DNA from: Bacteroides sp. An322
GTDB lineage: Bacteria; Bacteroidota; Bacteroidia; Bacteroidales; Bacteroidaceae
DNA: 64,000 nt
Assembly: GCF_002161765.1 (NCBI RefSeq)
Contig: NZ_NFIN01000002.1
Coordinates: forward strand, 62,001-126,000
Reading direction: 5' to 3'
Of this stretch, positions 52,039 to 61,322 are shown in pieces. The position numbers and the translations under genes were made by a program. The number at the start of each line of letters is the position of its first letter. The stretch's first letter is position 1. The notes beneath the pieces were generated by a model. The model had not been told where the DNA came from, did not search any database, and saw only the letters and a list, made by a program, of their open reading frames with translations.

Positions 52039-52130
52039 CGAAGCAGGCTTCATCGGCTTACGAAGCAGGCTCTGTTACCCGATGAAGCCTGCTTCATAAG
52101 CCAATGAAGCCGTATGTATATTTGGCAGAG
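52039..52130. repeat. Intergenic repeat family H, copy 2
   Basis: GAAGCAGGCTTCATCGGC and GATGAAGCCTGCTTCATAAG words with the ending ATGAAGCCGTATG and then a T-rich tract and GGCAG. It matches copy 1 at 1149-1254 in words and order of the last part. It lies downstream of the nqrF stop and may act as its terminator. Confidence 0.6.
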
Positions 52131-52146
52131 GTAAAGTGACTATGAA

Positions 52147-53415
52147 TTATCCTCCGAAATTATCGTACATGATTGAACTGGATTCTACTCCCAGACTGTC
52201 CAGCATCTTGACTACAGCATTCGACATCGGACCCGGACCGCACATGTAGTATTCGATATCTTCGGGAGCTTCGTGATTCTTCAAGTAAGTTTCATACATT
52301 ACCTGGTGAACGAAGCCCGGAGTATATTTTACGCCTGCGGCATCGGCTGCAGGGTCGGGACGGTCGAGTGCCAAATGGAAATGGAAGTTCGAGAAATCCT
52401 TTTCCAATTGCAGGAAGTCTTGCAAATAGAACACTTCATTCAATGCGCGGGCACCATAGAAGTAGTGCATTTCACGGTCATGCGTATTCAACGTGCGGGT
52501 CATGTGCATAATCTGCGCACGCAACGGAGCCATACCGGCGCCACCGCCTACCCAAATCATTTCTTTCTTCGAATCGAATATCGGATGGAAATCGCCGTAA
52601 GGACCACTCATCAATACTTTGTCACCCGGCTTCAACGTAAAGATGTACGAAGAAGCAATACCCGGATTGACATCCATAAAGCCGCTGCGGTCGGGCTTGA
52701 ACGGAGGAGTGGCGATACGGACGGTCAGCATGAACACATCGCCTTCTGCCGGATAGTTCGCCATTGAATAAGCACGGATGGTCGGCTCAGGATTGACGCA
52801 CTTCAACGAGAACATGTTGAATTTCTTCCATGCAGGCAAGTATTCATCGCCAATCAATTCCTTGTCGATATCCTTGTCGTAGTCCATCGTGAATGCCGGA
52901 ATCTTAATCTGCGCATACGAACCGGGGATAAAGTCCATGTGTGCACCGGCAGGTAATTGTACCTTGAATTCCTTGATGAAGGTTGCCACGTTCTTGTTCG
53001 AGATAACGGTACATTCGTATTCTTTTACACCCAAAACAGATTCGGGCACTTTGATAGACATATCGCCCTTTACTTTCACTTGGCAGCCCAAACGCCAATG
53101 GTCTTTTTGCTGCTTGCGGCTGAAATGACCCACTTCGGAAGGAAGGATTTCCCCTCCGCCTTCCAATACCTGGCACTTACATTGTCCGCAAGAACCTTTT
53201 CCGCCACAAGCCGATGACAAGAATACATTGTTTACAGCCAATGTATTCAATAACGTCGAGCCTGATTCCACTTCCAATTGGTTTTCTCCGTTAATGGTCA
53301 GTTTTACCTTACCCGAAGTAACCAAGAACTTCTTTGCCACCAACAATATGATGACCAACACCAGAATAGTCACCAGGAATACTCCAATGCTTGCTAATAT
53401 AAAATTCATATCCAT
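52147..53415 (-). CDS. nqrF: Na+-NQR subunit F
   Basis: A 422-residue NqrF, the electron-entry subunit of the sodium-pumping NADH:quinone oxidoreductase. It has one N-terminal membrane helix, a [2Fe-2S] domain (LSSACGGKGSCGQCKCQVLEGGGE, quoted as SACGGKGSCGQCKC), an FAD domain (RAYSMANYP) and an NADH domain (YYMCGPGPMSNAVVKML) ending in FGG. It takes electrons from NADH and passes them to the other subunits. It is the last gene of the nqrA-F operon on the minus strand. Confidence 0.97.
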   Translation of the reverse strand: MDMNFILASIGVFLVTILVLVIILLVAKKFLVTSGKVKLTINGENQLEVESGSTLLNTLAVNNVFLSSACGGKGSCGQCKCQVLEGGGEILPSEVGHFSRKQQKDHWRLGCQVKVKGDMSIKVPESVLGVKEYECTVISNKNVATFIKEFKVQLPAGAHMDFIPGSYAQIKIPAFTMDYDKDIDKELIGDEYLPAWKKFNMFSLKCVNPEPTIRAYSMANYPAEGDVFMLTVRIATPPFKPDRSGFMDVNPGIASSYIFTLKPGDKVLMSGPYGDFHPIFDSKKEMIWVGGGAGMAPLRAQIMHMTRTLNTHDREMHYFYGARALNEVFYLQDFLQLEKDFSNFHFHLALDRPDPAADAAGVKYTPGFVHQVMYETYLKNHEAPEDIEYYMCGPGPMSNAVVKMLDSLGVESSSIMYDNFGG

Positions 53416-53434
53416 TGTCTGATTCCTTTCTTTA

Positions 53435-54058
53435 TTAGATGTTCAAACCGGAGAAACACATAAATGCCATTGCCATCAGACCTACCGTGATAAACGTGAT
53501 GCCCAAGCCTTTTAACGGGGCAGGAACATTAGAGTAAGCCATTTTCTCACGGATGGCAGCCAAACCGACAATCGCCAGCATCCAGCCTAATCCCGAACCT
53601 AAGGCGTAAGAAATAGAATCCCATACGTCGCCGATGTATTTCGGGTCGGAAGGAGTCAGGTTGATGCGTTGCTGCATGAACAAAGACGCACCCATGATAG
53701 CACAGTTTACGGCAATCAGCGGCAAGAAAATACCTAACGAAGCATACAGCGAAGGGCTGAAACGTTCTACAATCATTTCTACCAACTGTGTAATTGCCGC
53801 GATAACGGCTATAAAGAGGATGAAGCTCAAAAAGCTGAGGTCAATGCCTAAAATGCCATCGGCAGCCAACACTTTTGTCTGAAGCAAGTAGTTGACCGGC
53901 AAAGTCACTACCAACACAAATGTTACGGCAATACCTAAACCAATAGCTGTTTTCACATTCTTCGATACTGCCAGATACGAACACATACCTAAGAAGAATG
54001 CGAATATCATATTGTCCACAAAAATGGAGCGGACCAATAAACTGAAAAAATGTTCCAT
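53435..54058 (-). CDS. nqrE: Na+-NQR subunit E
   Basis: A 207-residue integral membrane subunit with six hydrophobic helices (start [35 protein letters not shown], quoted in part). NqrE and NqrD are related to RnfA/RnfE and sit facing each other in the membrane, forming the sodium path near a cluster between them. It lies 19 bases upstream of nqrF and 18 downstream of nqrD. Confidence 0.97.
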   Translation of the reverse strand: MEHFFSLLVRSIFVDNMIFAFFLGMCSYLAVSKNVKTAIGLGIAVTFVLVVTLPVNYLLQTKVLAADGILGIDLSFLSFILFIAVIAAITQLVEMIVERFSPSLYASLGIFLPLIAVNCAIMGASLFMQQRINLTPSDPKYIGDVWDSISYALGSGLGWMLAIVGLAAIREKMAYSNVPAPLKGLGITFITVGLMAMAFMCFSGLNI

Positions 54059-54076
54059 AATTACTACCTTTCCTTA

Positions 54077-54715
54077 TTATTCCTTATCTTGTAATTCAGG
54101 ATGTTTCGCACGCTGGTACCATATCAGGCAGGCTACGATAATTAATGCCATTGGCGGCATCAGCATCAAGCCGTTGTTCACATATCCGGCTTCTTTGATG
54201 ACATCGTAATTCAAAATATTGAAGCCTAATAATGTACCCGAACCTAAAAGCTCGCGGATAAACGCCACGATGACCAATATTTTGGCATAGCCCAGTCCGT
54301 TACCCAAACCGTCGAGACAAGATTCCCACGGACCGTTTGCCATGGCAAAGGCTTCGAGGCGTCCCATCAAGATACAGTTCGTAATAATCAAACCTACGTA
54401 AACAGATAATTGCACACTGACATCGTATGCAAACGCTTTCAACACTTCGCTTACAATAGTCACCAAAGCGGCAACTACCACCAGCTGGACGATGATGCGG
54501 ATGCGGTTCGGAATTGTTTTACGAATCAATGAAATAACAACGTTGGAAAATGCCGTAATAATCGTTACTGAAAGCCCCATTACGATAGCCGGCTCCAACT
54601 TAGAGGTTACGGCGAGTGCAGAACAGATACCCAATACTTGTACCGTTACCGGATTGTTCATGCTAATCGGAGTAGAAAACACCTCTTTATTTTTAGCAGA
54701 AAATAAACTTCCCAT
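54077..54715 (-). CDS. nqrD: Na+-NQR subunit D
   Basis: A 212-residue membrane subunit with about six helices (NPVTVQVLGICSALAVTSKLEP and CILMGRLEAFAMANGPWESCLDGLG as family landmarks). It pairs with NqrE. The gene is 14 bases downstream of nqrC. Confidence 0.97.
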   Translation of the reverse strand: MGSLFSAKNKEVFSTPISMNNPVTVQVLGICSALAVTSKLEPAIVMGLSVTIITAFSNVVISLIRKTIPNRIRIIVQLVVVAALVTIVSEVLKAFAYDVSVQLSVYVGLIITNCILMGRLEAFAMANGPWESCLDGLGNGLGYAKILVIVAFIRELLGSGTLLGFNILNYDVIKEAGYVNNGLMLMPPMALIIVACLIWYQRAKHPELQDKE

Positions 54716-54729
54716 GATAATGTCTCCTC

Positions 54730-55407
54730 CTATTTAGTTGTTAAAAAATTGGTATAATGTCCCATGCAGCTCTTCAGCATCTGACCTACCGCTACCGAAG
54801 TGATTGTACCTCCGGAGATTCCATCTACCTGAAATTCCGGTTTCTCAACCTTTCCGTTCTTTACGACATCCAGCCCGATGGCATTGCCGTCCATGACATT
54901 TTTACCTTTAAATTCATTCTGGAAATTCTCGGTAGCGATTTCCGCACCCAAGCCCGGAGTTTCTGATGCATGAGAGAAATAAGTGCCATAAACCGTATTC
55001 TTGTCTTCGTTCAAGGCTACATATCCCCAAATAGCTCCCCAAAGTCCGGAACCATAGACGGGAATAACGTATTTCTTCTGACCGTCTATTTCGCAAACAA
55101 AGAGATGCGCTTCTCCTTTTTCCTTATAGGCTTTTTCATATCCGGTGACGAAACTGCCTTCGTATGGCTTCAGCGAGCCGTCTTCTGCCACTAACATATC
55201 CTCTTTCACCACTTCGGCAAACTTGGCTTCAGGGTCTTCTACTTCACGAATGCCCAGTGAAGAAAGAATCTGTTTCTTCGTATCCAGCTCTACATTCTTT
55301 CCTTGCAGGTCGCGCAAAGAAGAATTCACGAAAGCCAGCAAAAATGCTACGATAATAACCAATACCGAAGCATAAATGATCGTATAAGAATTGCTATTCG
55401 TATTCAT
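54730..55407 (-). CDS. nqrC: Na+-NQR subunit C
   Basis: A 225-residue membrane-anchored flavoprotein. One N-terminal helix (YTIIYASVLVIIVAFLLAFV) is followed by a periplasmic FMN-binding domain. The flavinylation motif is DGISGGTITS: the Thr in SGGT carries the covalent FMN (usual motif S-G-A-T). The Ala-to-Gly change is noted but the Thr is intact. An ApbE-type flavin transferase must be encoded elsewhere. Confidence 0.96.
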   Translation of the reverse strand: MNTNSNSYTIIYASVLVIIVAFLLAFVNSSLRDLQGKNVELDTKKQILSSLGIREVEDPEAKFAEVVKEDMLVAEDGSLKPYEGSFVTGYEKAYKEKGEAHLFVCEIDGQKKYVIPVYGSGLWGAIWGYVALNEDKNTVYGTYFSHASETPGLGAEIATENFQNEFKGKNVMDGNAIGLDVVKNGKVEKPEFQVDGISGGTITSVAVGQMLKSCMGHYTNFLTTK

Positions 55408-55419
55408 TGTATATTCGGT

Positions 55420-56583
55420 TTAATTGTTAGACATAGCACGTTTGGCACGGCGTGAAATATTGTTCTGCACTACAACATAGTCAATCAGCGGCGCAAAGAT
55501 ATTCATCAGCAAGATAGCCAACATCATACCTTCGGGATAACCCGGATTCAATACACGGATAATGATAGCCATTGCACCAATCAGGAATCCGTAAACGAAC
55601 TTACCGTTCTCCGTACGTGAAGAAGTGACCGGATCGGTCGCCATGAATACAGCACCGAAGCAGAAACCGCCCAAGCACAGATGTTCGTACCAAGGCATGT
55701 GGGCTACAGCCGTATCCGGTCCCCATTGATTGAATACCCAACCCATAACGGCACCGCCTACGAATACAGACAGCATGGTTTTCCAGCTTGCTACACCCGA
55801 CCACAACAAAATTACGGCACCGATGGCTATTGCAATCACACTTGTTTCACCGATAGAACCCGGTATCAGACCCGTCACCATGTCCCAAGAGAAAGCGGGA
55901 CATTCGGCAACTTTAGCCACACCCAACGGTGTGGCAGCGGTCAGTCCGTCTACTGTCTTTCCTAAACCGAAGATGCTATTGCCTGATACCCAAACAATAT
56001 CACCCGACATCTTCGTAGGATAAGCGAAGAAAAGGAATGCACGGGTAATCAATGCCGGATTGAAGATGTTCATACCTGTTCCGCCGAACACTTCCTTACA
56101 GAAGATAACCGAGAACGCCGTAGCTATGGCAAGCATCCACAACGGGCAATCTACCGGAACAATCATCGGAATCAACATACCCGTAACTAAGAAACCTTCT
56201 TGAATCTCTTCTTTTTTCCATTGGGCTACGATGAACTCGATACCCAGACCGACTACATACGAAACAATGATTTTAGGCAATACGGCAAGGAAACCATACG
56301 CGAACATTTCGATGAAGCTGCCTTCCACGCCTACCGCATGGTAATGCTGATAACCTACATTATACATACCGAACAACAAAGCCGGCATCAAAGCAATGAC
56401 CACGAACGACATGATACGTTTGCTATCTATCGCATCGTGGATGTGTGTACCTGTTTTCGAAGTGGCATTCGGCACGAACAAAAATGTTTCGAAGCCTTCG
56501 AATACCGAACGAAAAGCATGGTATTTGCCTCCCTCTTCAAAGTTCGGCTTTATCTTGTCGAGATAATTTCTTAATGCTTTCAT
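55420..56583 (-). CDS. nqrB: Na+-NQR subunit B
   Basis: A 387-residue membrane subunit with about ten hydrophobic helices. The covalent FMN motif is GLTAATPL, where the Thr of AAT is the attachment site. Cytoplasmic N-terminal segment (about 1-50) precedes the helices; the C-terminal half has YPEGMMLAILLMNIFAPLIDY. It holds the quinone site near the membrane face and helps pump sodium. It is 12 bases upstream of nqrC. Confidence 0.97.
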   Translation of the reverse strand: MKALRNYLDKIKPNFEEGGKYHAFRSVFEGFETFLFVPNATSKTGTHIHDAIDSKRIMSFVVIALMPALLFGMYNVGYQHYHAVGVEGSFIEMFAYGFLAVLPKIIVSYVVGLGIEFIVAQWKKEEIQEGFLVTGMLIPMIVPVDCPLWMLAIATAFSVIFCKEVFGGTGMNIFNPALITRAFLFFAYPTKMSGDIVWVSGNSIFGLGKTVDGLTAATPLGVAKVAECPAFSWDMVTGLIPGSIGETSVIAIAIGAVILLWSGVASWKTMLSVFVGGAVMGWVFNQWGPDTAVAHMPWYEHLCLGGFCFGAVFMATDPVTSSRTENGKFVYGFLIGAMAIIIRVLNPGYPEGMMLAILLMNIFAPLIDYVVVQNNISRRAKRAMSNN

Positions 56584-56603
56584 TTAATTTTAAGTTTTAT
56601 CAA

Positions 56604-57956
56604 TTAACACATCTCCTTGCGAAGCATATCCAACCCCTCGCGAACGATACGCTGAAGTTCCATCTTCGAAGAGCAAACAAATTCGCAAAGCGCAAAGTCT
56701 TCGGGAGCTACTTCATAGATACCCAATTCTTCCATCCGGTCAATGTCTCCGGCAATAATCGCTTTAATCAGGTATTCAGGCAAAATATCCATTGGAAGCA
56801 CCTTGTCGTACTCATTCGACATAATCATGTGACGTTCGCCTCCTTTTATACGGGCATCCAATACATATTCTTTCTTCTTGCCCATTAGCCAGCTGAAGTA
56901 AGAATGGCTGACACTGAAATCATTCGTGCGAGGCATAATCCAACCTAACATCTCGTGCACATCGTTTCCTTCGGGAATCACCGTAACCTGAGAATGGAAA
57001 GCGCCTAAGAAGCCATTGGCAGGAATCTGCTTTCCGGTCAATACGTTTCCGCTAATGCAGCGCACCTCTCTCTCCTTATTTATATTATTAGCTAAGACAT
57101 CGGTCAGCATCGCGCCTATCTTCAGTTTGCAATAAGCAGGTTTCTTCACTTCCGAACCGGTGATAGCCACCGTACGGGTCAAATCCACCCGTCCTGTATT
57201 CATCAAGCGTCCGATGAAGATAACCGCTTGCGGGTCGAGGGTCCATACGGTTTCGCCTTTATTTACCGGAGCGATGTGATTGATTTGCACGCCTACATTG
57301 CCGGCAGGATGCGGGCCGTCGAATACATTCAAGGTTACGCCTTGTGCCTGAACCAATGCCTTTGCCTCTTGATTGGCACTGATACTCAGATAGACTTTAG
57401 CAATCTTAGCCAAAGCGTCCAGTCCGGTTTGGAAATTCGCTTCTTCGCCTTTCAACGCGAACTCAAAGTCGGGTGCCAATGGATTCGTATCAAATGCAGA
57501 TACAAAAATAGCCCGTGGCGCAATTGTCGGGTCGGCAATTACATCATACGGGCGTTGGCGGATGAATGCAAACAAACCTGCATTCAACAACAATTCCTTT
57601 ACAGCACTGCCATCCAGCTTGGCAACATCTTGTTTGCCAAACTCTTCATAGTCTTGTTCTGCAGCGGCTTCCACCGTGATGCTCATTACCTTCCGGCGGG
57701 CACCACGTTCCACACTCGTCACTACGCCACTTACAGGCGATACAAATTTTAATTCAGGATGATTCTTGTCGATAAACAAGGGTCCTCCAGCCATGACATA
57801 TTCCTGTTCTTTTACAACCACTTTTGGGGTGACTCCGGTAAAGTCATCGGGGCATATTGCATAGAATCCCGGCTCTTTCACTTTAATCAACTCCGTAGTG
57901 GCTTTCCCTTTCAGATTAATGTCTAAGCCTTTACGTAATTTTATTAGATTAGCCAT
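56604..57956 (-). CDS. nqrA: Na+-NQR subunit A
   Basis: A 450-residue cytoplasmic subunit that starts the nqr operon. It begins MANLIKLRKGLDINLKGK and has the biotinyl-lipoyl-like and Rossmann-like parts of the family, with SPVSGVVTSVERGARRKVMSI and GPHPAGNVGVQINHIAPV as landmarks. It binds quinone with NqrB. The promoter is about 37-44 bases upstream of the start codon. Confidence 0.97.
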   Translation of the reverse strand: MANLIKLRKGLDINLKGKATTELIKVKEPGFYAICPDDFTGVTPKVVVKEQEYVMAGGPLFIDKNHPELKFVSPVSGVVTSVERGARRKVMSITVEAAAEQDYEEFGKQDVAKLDGSAVKELLLNAGLFAFIRQRPYDVIADPTIAPRAIFVSAFDTNPLAPDFEFALKGEEANFQTGLDALAKIAKVYLSISANQEAKALVQAQGVTLNVFDGPHPAGNVGVQINHIAPVNKGETVWTLDPQAVIFIGRLMNTGRVDLTRTVAITGSEVKKPAYCKLKIGAMLTDVLANNINKEREVRCISGNVLTGKQIPANGFLGAFHSQVTVIPEGNDVHEMLGWIMPRTNDFSVSHSYFSWLMGKKKEYVLDARIKGGERHMIMSNEYDKVLPMDILPEYLIKAIIAGDIDRMEELGIYEVAPEDFALCEFVCSSKMELQRIVREGLDMLRKEMC

Positions 57957-57992
57957 ATTAGGTTATAAAAAATGGTTTCATTATTCTGCCTG

Positions 57993-58000
57993 CAAAATTA
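57993..58000 (-). promoter_or_regulatory. Promoter -7 box for the nqr operon
   Basis: Reads TAATTTTG on the minus strand, matching TAnnTTTG, 36 bases before the nqrA start. Confidence 0.6.
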
Positions 58001-58166
58001 AATAAAAAATAAGTGAAAGAAGAAATAATAATAGGCTATTGAAGAAAAATTTCTTTAATATAACCCTCAAGTTTCTTCTTTATGTCAGATTTGTTTCAAT
58101 TTGCAATGTGTAGAATGCAAAAAGCCAAATTGTGGCTTTAATTGCTATTGGAAAGATAAAAAGAGA

Positions 58167-58202
58167 AAGCGGATAAAAGCTATTTGAAACTTTTATCCGC
58201 TT
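58167..58202 (-). terminator. Terminator after ppdK
   Basis: AAGCGGATAAAAG pairs exactly with CTTTTATCCGCTT around a ten-base loop; a T-rich run follows on the minus strand. Confidence 0.85.
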
Positions 58203-58224
58203 CTTATTATAAGAACGTTATTGC

Positions 58225-60951
58225 TTATTTCGGATTTTCAATAGCTGCCTGAGCCGCTGCCAAACGTGCGATAGGCACACGGAACGGAGAACAGCTAACA
58301 TAATTTAACCCTACTTTATCACAGAACTTCACAGATGAAGGTTCACCTCCATGTTCGCCGCAGATACCACATTTCAAGTCAGGACGTACTGAACGGCCTT
58401 TTTCTACAGCCATTTGGATAAGCTGGCCTACACCGTTTTGGTCGAGTACTTGGAACGGGTCTACTTTCAGAATCTTCTTTTCCAAATAAACAGGCAAGAA
58501 GGTAGCGATATCATCACGTGAATAACCGAATGTCATCTGAGTCAAGTCGTTTGTACCGAATGAGAAGTATTCAGCATGTGATGCAATGCGGTTAGCTGTT
58601 AGGGCTGCACGCGGAATTTCAATCATCGTACCTACCTTGAACGGAATTTCTACGCCTTCTTGTTCGAACACTCTCTTAGCAGTAGCACGGATGATGTTCT
58701 CTTGTGCTTCGAATTCGTACAAGATACCAATCAGCGGAACCATGATTTCAGGATGTGGATCGTAACCTTCCTTCTTCAATTCGCAAGCCGCACCCAAGAT
58801 AGCTTCGGTCTGCATTTCGGTGATTTCGGGATAAGTATTTCCCAAACGGCATCCGCGATGACCTAACATCGGATTGTGTTCGCAAAGGCTATCTACACGC
58901 TGGCGGATATATTCTACAGTTACACCCATAGCTTCTGCCATTTCTTCCTGACCTTTTTGATCGTGCGGAACGAATTCGTGCAAAGGCGGGTCGAGCAGAC
59001 GGACATTTACAGGATAACCGTCCATTGCTTTAAAGATGCCTTTGAAGTCGTTCTTTTGATAAGGCAATAATTTAGCAAGTGCTTTCTTACGTCCTTCTTC
59101 ATTTGGTGCCAAAATCATTTCGCGCATAGCAACAATCTTTTGGTTTTCGAAGAACATGTGCTCTGTACGGCAAAGACCAATACCTACTGCACCGAACTTA
59201 CGGGCTACTTCTGCATCGTGCGGAGTATCAGCGTTGGTACGTACTTGCAAACGGGTGTATTTGTTGCAAAGGTCCATTAGTTTGGCAAAGTTGCCCGATA
59301 CTTCAGCTGCTCTGGTCGGCACTTCGCCTTGATAAACCTCACCGGTACTACCGTTCAATGAAATGTAATCGCCTTCTTTCAATACAACGCCGTCGATTTC
59401 TACGGTACGTGCTTTGTAGTCTACATTAATGGCTCCAGCACCTGATACACAGCATTTACCCATACCACGGGCAACTACGGCTGCATGAGAAGTCATACCT
59501 CCACGTGCGGTCAAGATACCTTCAGCCACGGTCATACCAGCTAAGTCTTCGGGAGAAGTCTCGATACGTACCATAACTACGCGATGACCATCGGCACGCC
59601 ATTTTGCTGCATCTTCGGCAAAGAATACGATTTGACCTGTAGCAGCACCCGGAGAAGCCGGAAGACCACGGGTTAAAACTTTAGCGTTACGGAGTTCTTC
59701 TTTGTCGAATACGGGGTGAAGCAATTCATCCAACTTATTCGGTTCGCAACGCAAAACCGCTGTCTTTTCGTCGATTAAGCCTTGTTCCAACATTTCCATG
59801 GCAATGCGTACCATAGCGGCACCGGTGCGTTTTCCGTTACGGGTCTGCAAGAACCACAATTTACCTTCTTGTACAGTAAATTCCATATCTTGCATGTCAT
59901 GGTAGTGGTTTTCCAGCTTAGTCTGCAATTCATCCAATTCTTTGTAGATTTCCGGCATAGCTTCTTCCATAGACGGATATTTAGAAGCGCGTTCTTCTTC
60001 AGAGATGCCTTGCAGTTTTGCCCAGCGTTGAGAACCGATTTTAGTAATCTGTTGCGGAGTACGGATACCTGCTACAACGTCTTCGCCTTGAGCATTAATC
60101 AGGTATTCGCCGTTGAAGAGGTCTTCGCCTGTAGCGGCATCACGAGAGAAGCAAACGCCGGTAGCAGAAGTGTCGCCCATGTTACCGAATACCATTGCCT
60201 GTACGTTTACGGCAGTACCCCATTCGGCTGGTATGCCTTCCATTTTGCGGTAGAGGATAGCACGTTCGTTCATCCATGAATCGAATACGGCGCAGATAGC
60301 ACCCCACAATTGTTCGTAAGCATCGTTGGGGAATTCTTTACCGGTCTGGGTTTTAACGGCTTCCTTGAAGCGTTTAACCAGTTCTTTCAGGTCTGACACT
60401 TCCAGTTCGTTGTCTAAACGTACACCTTTCTTTTTCTTAACGTCTTCGATGATAGCTTCGAACGGGTCGATGTCATCCTTGTTAGCAGGTTTCATGCCCA
60501 ATACAACATCACCGTACATTTGCACGAAGCGGCGGTATGAATCCCATGCGAAACGTTCGTTGCCTGTCTTGCGCGCCAATCCGGCAACCACTTCATCGTT
60601 CAATCCCAAGTTCAGGATAGTATCCATCATACCCGGCATGGATGCACGTGCACCCGAACGAACTGATACAAGCAATGGATTTTCTACATCGCCGAATTTC
60701 GATTTCATAAGTGTTTCAACACCTACGATAGACTTTTCTACATCGTCCTTCAACAAAGCTACGACCGCATCTTTGCCTTTCTCGAAATATTCGTTACAAA
60801 CTTCTGTAGTGATAGTGAAACCAGGAGGCACAGGTACTCCGATAAGGTTCATTTCAGCAAGGTTGGCACCTTTACCACCCAGTAGGTTTCTCATGTCTGC
60901 TTTTCCTTCGGCATGTCCGTTTCCGAAGGTGTAAACTCTTTTTGTTTCCAT
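58225..60951 (-). CDS. ppdK: Pyruvate, phosphate dikinase
   Basis: A 908-residue PPDK that interconverts pyruvate, ATP and phosphate with PEP, AMP and pyrophosphate, linking glycolysis and gluconeogenesis. Visible parts: ATP-grasp domain (start KRVYTFGNGHAEGKADMRNLLGGKGANLAEM, quoted in part), the swivelling phosphohistidine domain with His489 in GGMTSHAAVVARGMGK, and the PEP-binding barrel with Cys864 in KCGICGEHGGEPSSV. Slightly longer than clostridial PPDK but all catalytic motifs are intact. It has its own promoter and terminator. Confidence 0.97.
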   Translation of the reverse strand: METKRVYTFGNGHAEGKADMRNLLGGKGANLAEMNLIGVPVPPGFTITTEVCNEYFEKGKDAVVALLKDDVEKSIVGVETLMKSKFGDVENPLLVSVRSGARASMPGMMDTILNLGLNDEVVAGLARKTGNERFAWDSYRRFVQMYGDVVLGMKPANKDDIDPFEAIIEDVKKKKGVRLDNELEVSDLKELVKRFKEAVKTQTGKEFPNDAYEQLWGAICAVFDSWMNERAILYRKMEGIPAEWGTAVNVQAMVFGNMGDTSATGVCFSRDAATGEDLFNGEYLINAQGEDVVAGIRTPQQITKIGSQRWAKLQGISEEERASKYPSMEEAMPEIYKELDELQTKLENHYHDMQDMEFTVQEGKLWFLQTRNGKRTGAAMVRIAMEMLEQGLIDEKTAVLRCEPNKLDELLHPVFDKEELRNAKVLTRGLPASPGAATGQIVFFAEDAAKWRADGHRVVMVRIETSPEDLAGMTVAEGILTARGGMTSHAAVVARGMGKCCVSGAGAINVDYKARTVEIDGVVLKEGDYISLNGSTGEVYQGEVPTRAAEVSGNFAKLMDLCNKYTRLQVRTNADTPHDAEVARKFGAVGIGLCRTEHMFFENQKIVAMREMILAPNEEGRKKALAKLLPYQKNDFKGIFKAMDGYPVNVRLLDPPLHEFVPHDQKGQEEMAEAMGVTVEYIRQRVDSLCEHNPMLGHRGCRLGNTYPEITEMQTEAILGAACELKKEGYDPHPEIMVPLIGILYEFEAQENIIRATAKRVFEQEGVEIPFKVGTMIEIPRAALTANRIASHAEYFSFGTNDLTQMTFGYSRDDIATFLPVYLEKKILKVDPFQVLDQNGVGQLIQMAVEKGRSVRPDLKCGICGEHGGEPSSVKFCDKVGLNYVSCSPFRVPIARLAAAQAAIENPK

Positions 60952-61002
60952 TCTTTTAGAAGATTTATTAGGTTGTTATGTTTCTCATAAGTAGAACATT
61001 TG

Positions 61003-61010
61003 CAAAGCTA
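61003..61010 (-). promoter_or_regulatory. Promoter -7 box for ppdK
   Basis: Reads TAGCTTTG on the minus strand, 52 bases before the ppdK start at 60951. The remaining part of the 371-base gap to 61322 is A/T-rich with two small hairpins (GTGTAA-TTACAC near 61090 and GTTTCA-TGAAAC near 61188) and the next gene's promoter. Confidence 0.6.
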
Positions 61011-61286
61011 TGGAAAATTTGTAACATAACAAATACAAAGCAGGTGTTTTTAGACATATTTTGATATATAGACTTGCCAAAATGAGTGTAATCTTTTTCT
61101 TACACCTTATTTATATTGGAATTATAGACGGATTGATGCCGTTATGCACATATATGCATGCCTGAATTTAAACAGATGGAATGCCGGTTTCATTTAGCTG
61201 AAACAGATATCGGAGTTAAATGGAGGATAAATGCAGATTATTTGGGAGTTCTTTCAAAATCTTATCGGAATATGGAGGAAAATCCT

Positions 61287-61294
61287 TACCTTTG
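61287..61294 (+). promoter_or_regulatory. Promoter -7 box for the rRNA modification genes
   Basis: TACCTTTG, 28 bases before the GTG start at 61323. Confidence 0.65.
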
Positions 61295-61322
61295 CACTTA
61301 AAATTGAATTATAGGAAATAAC

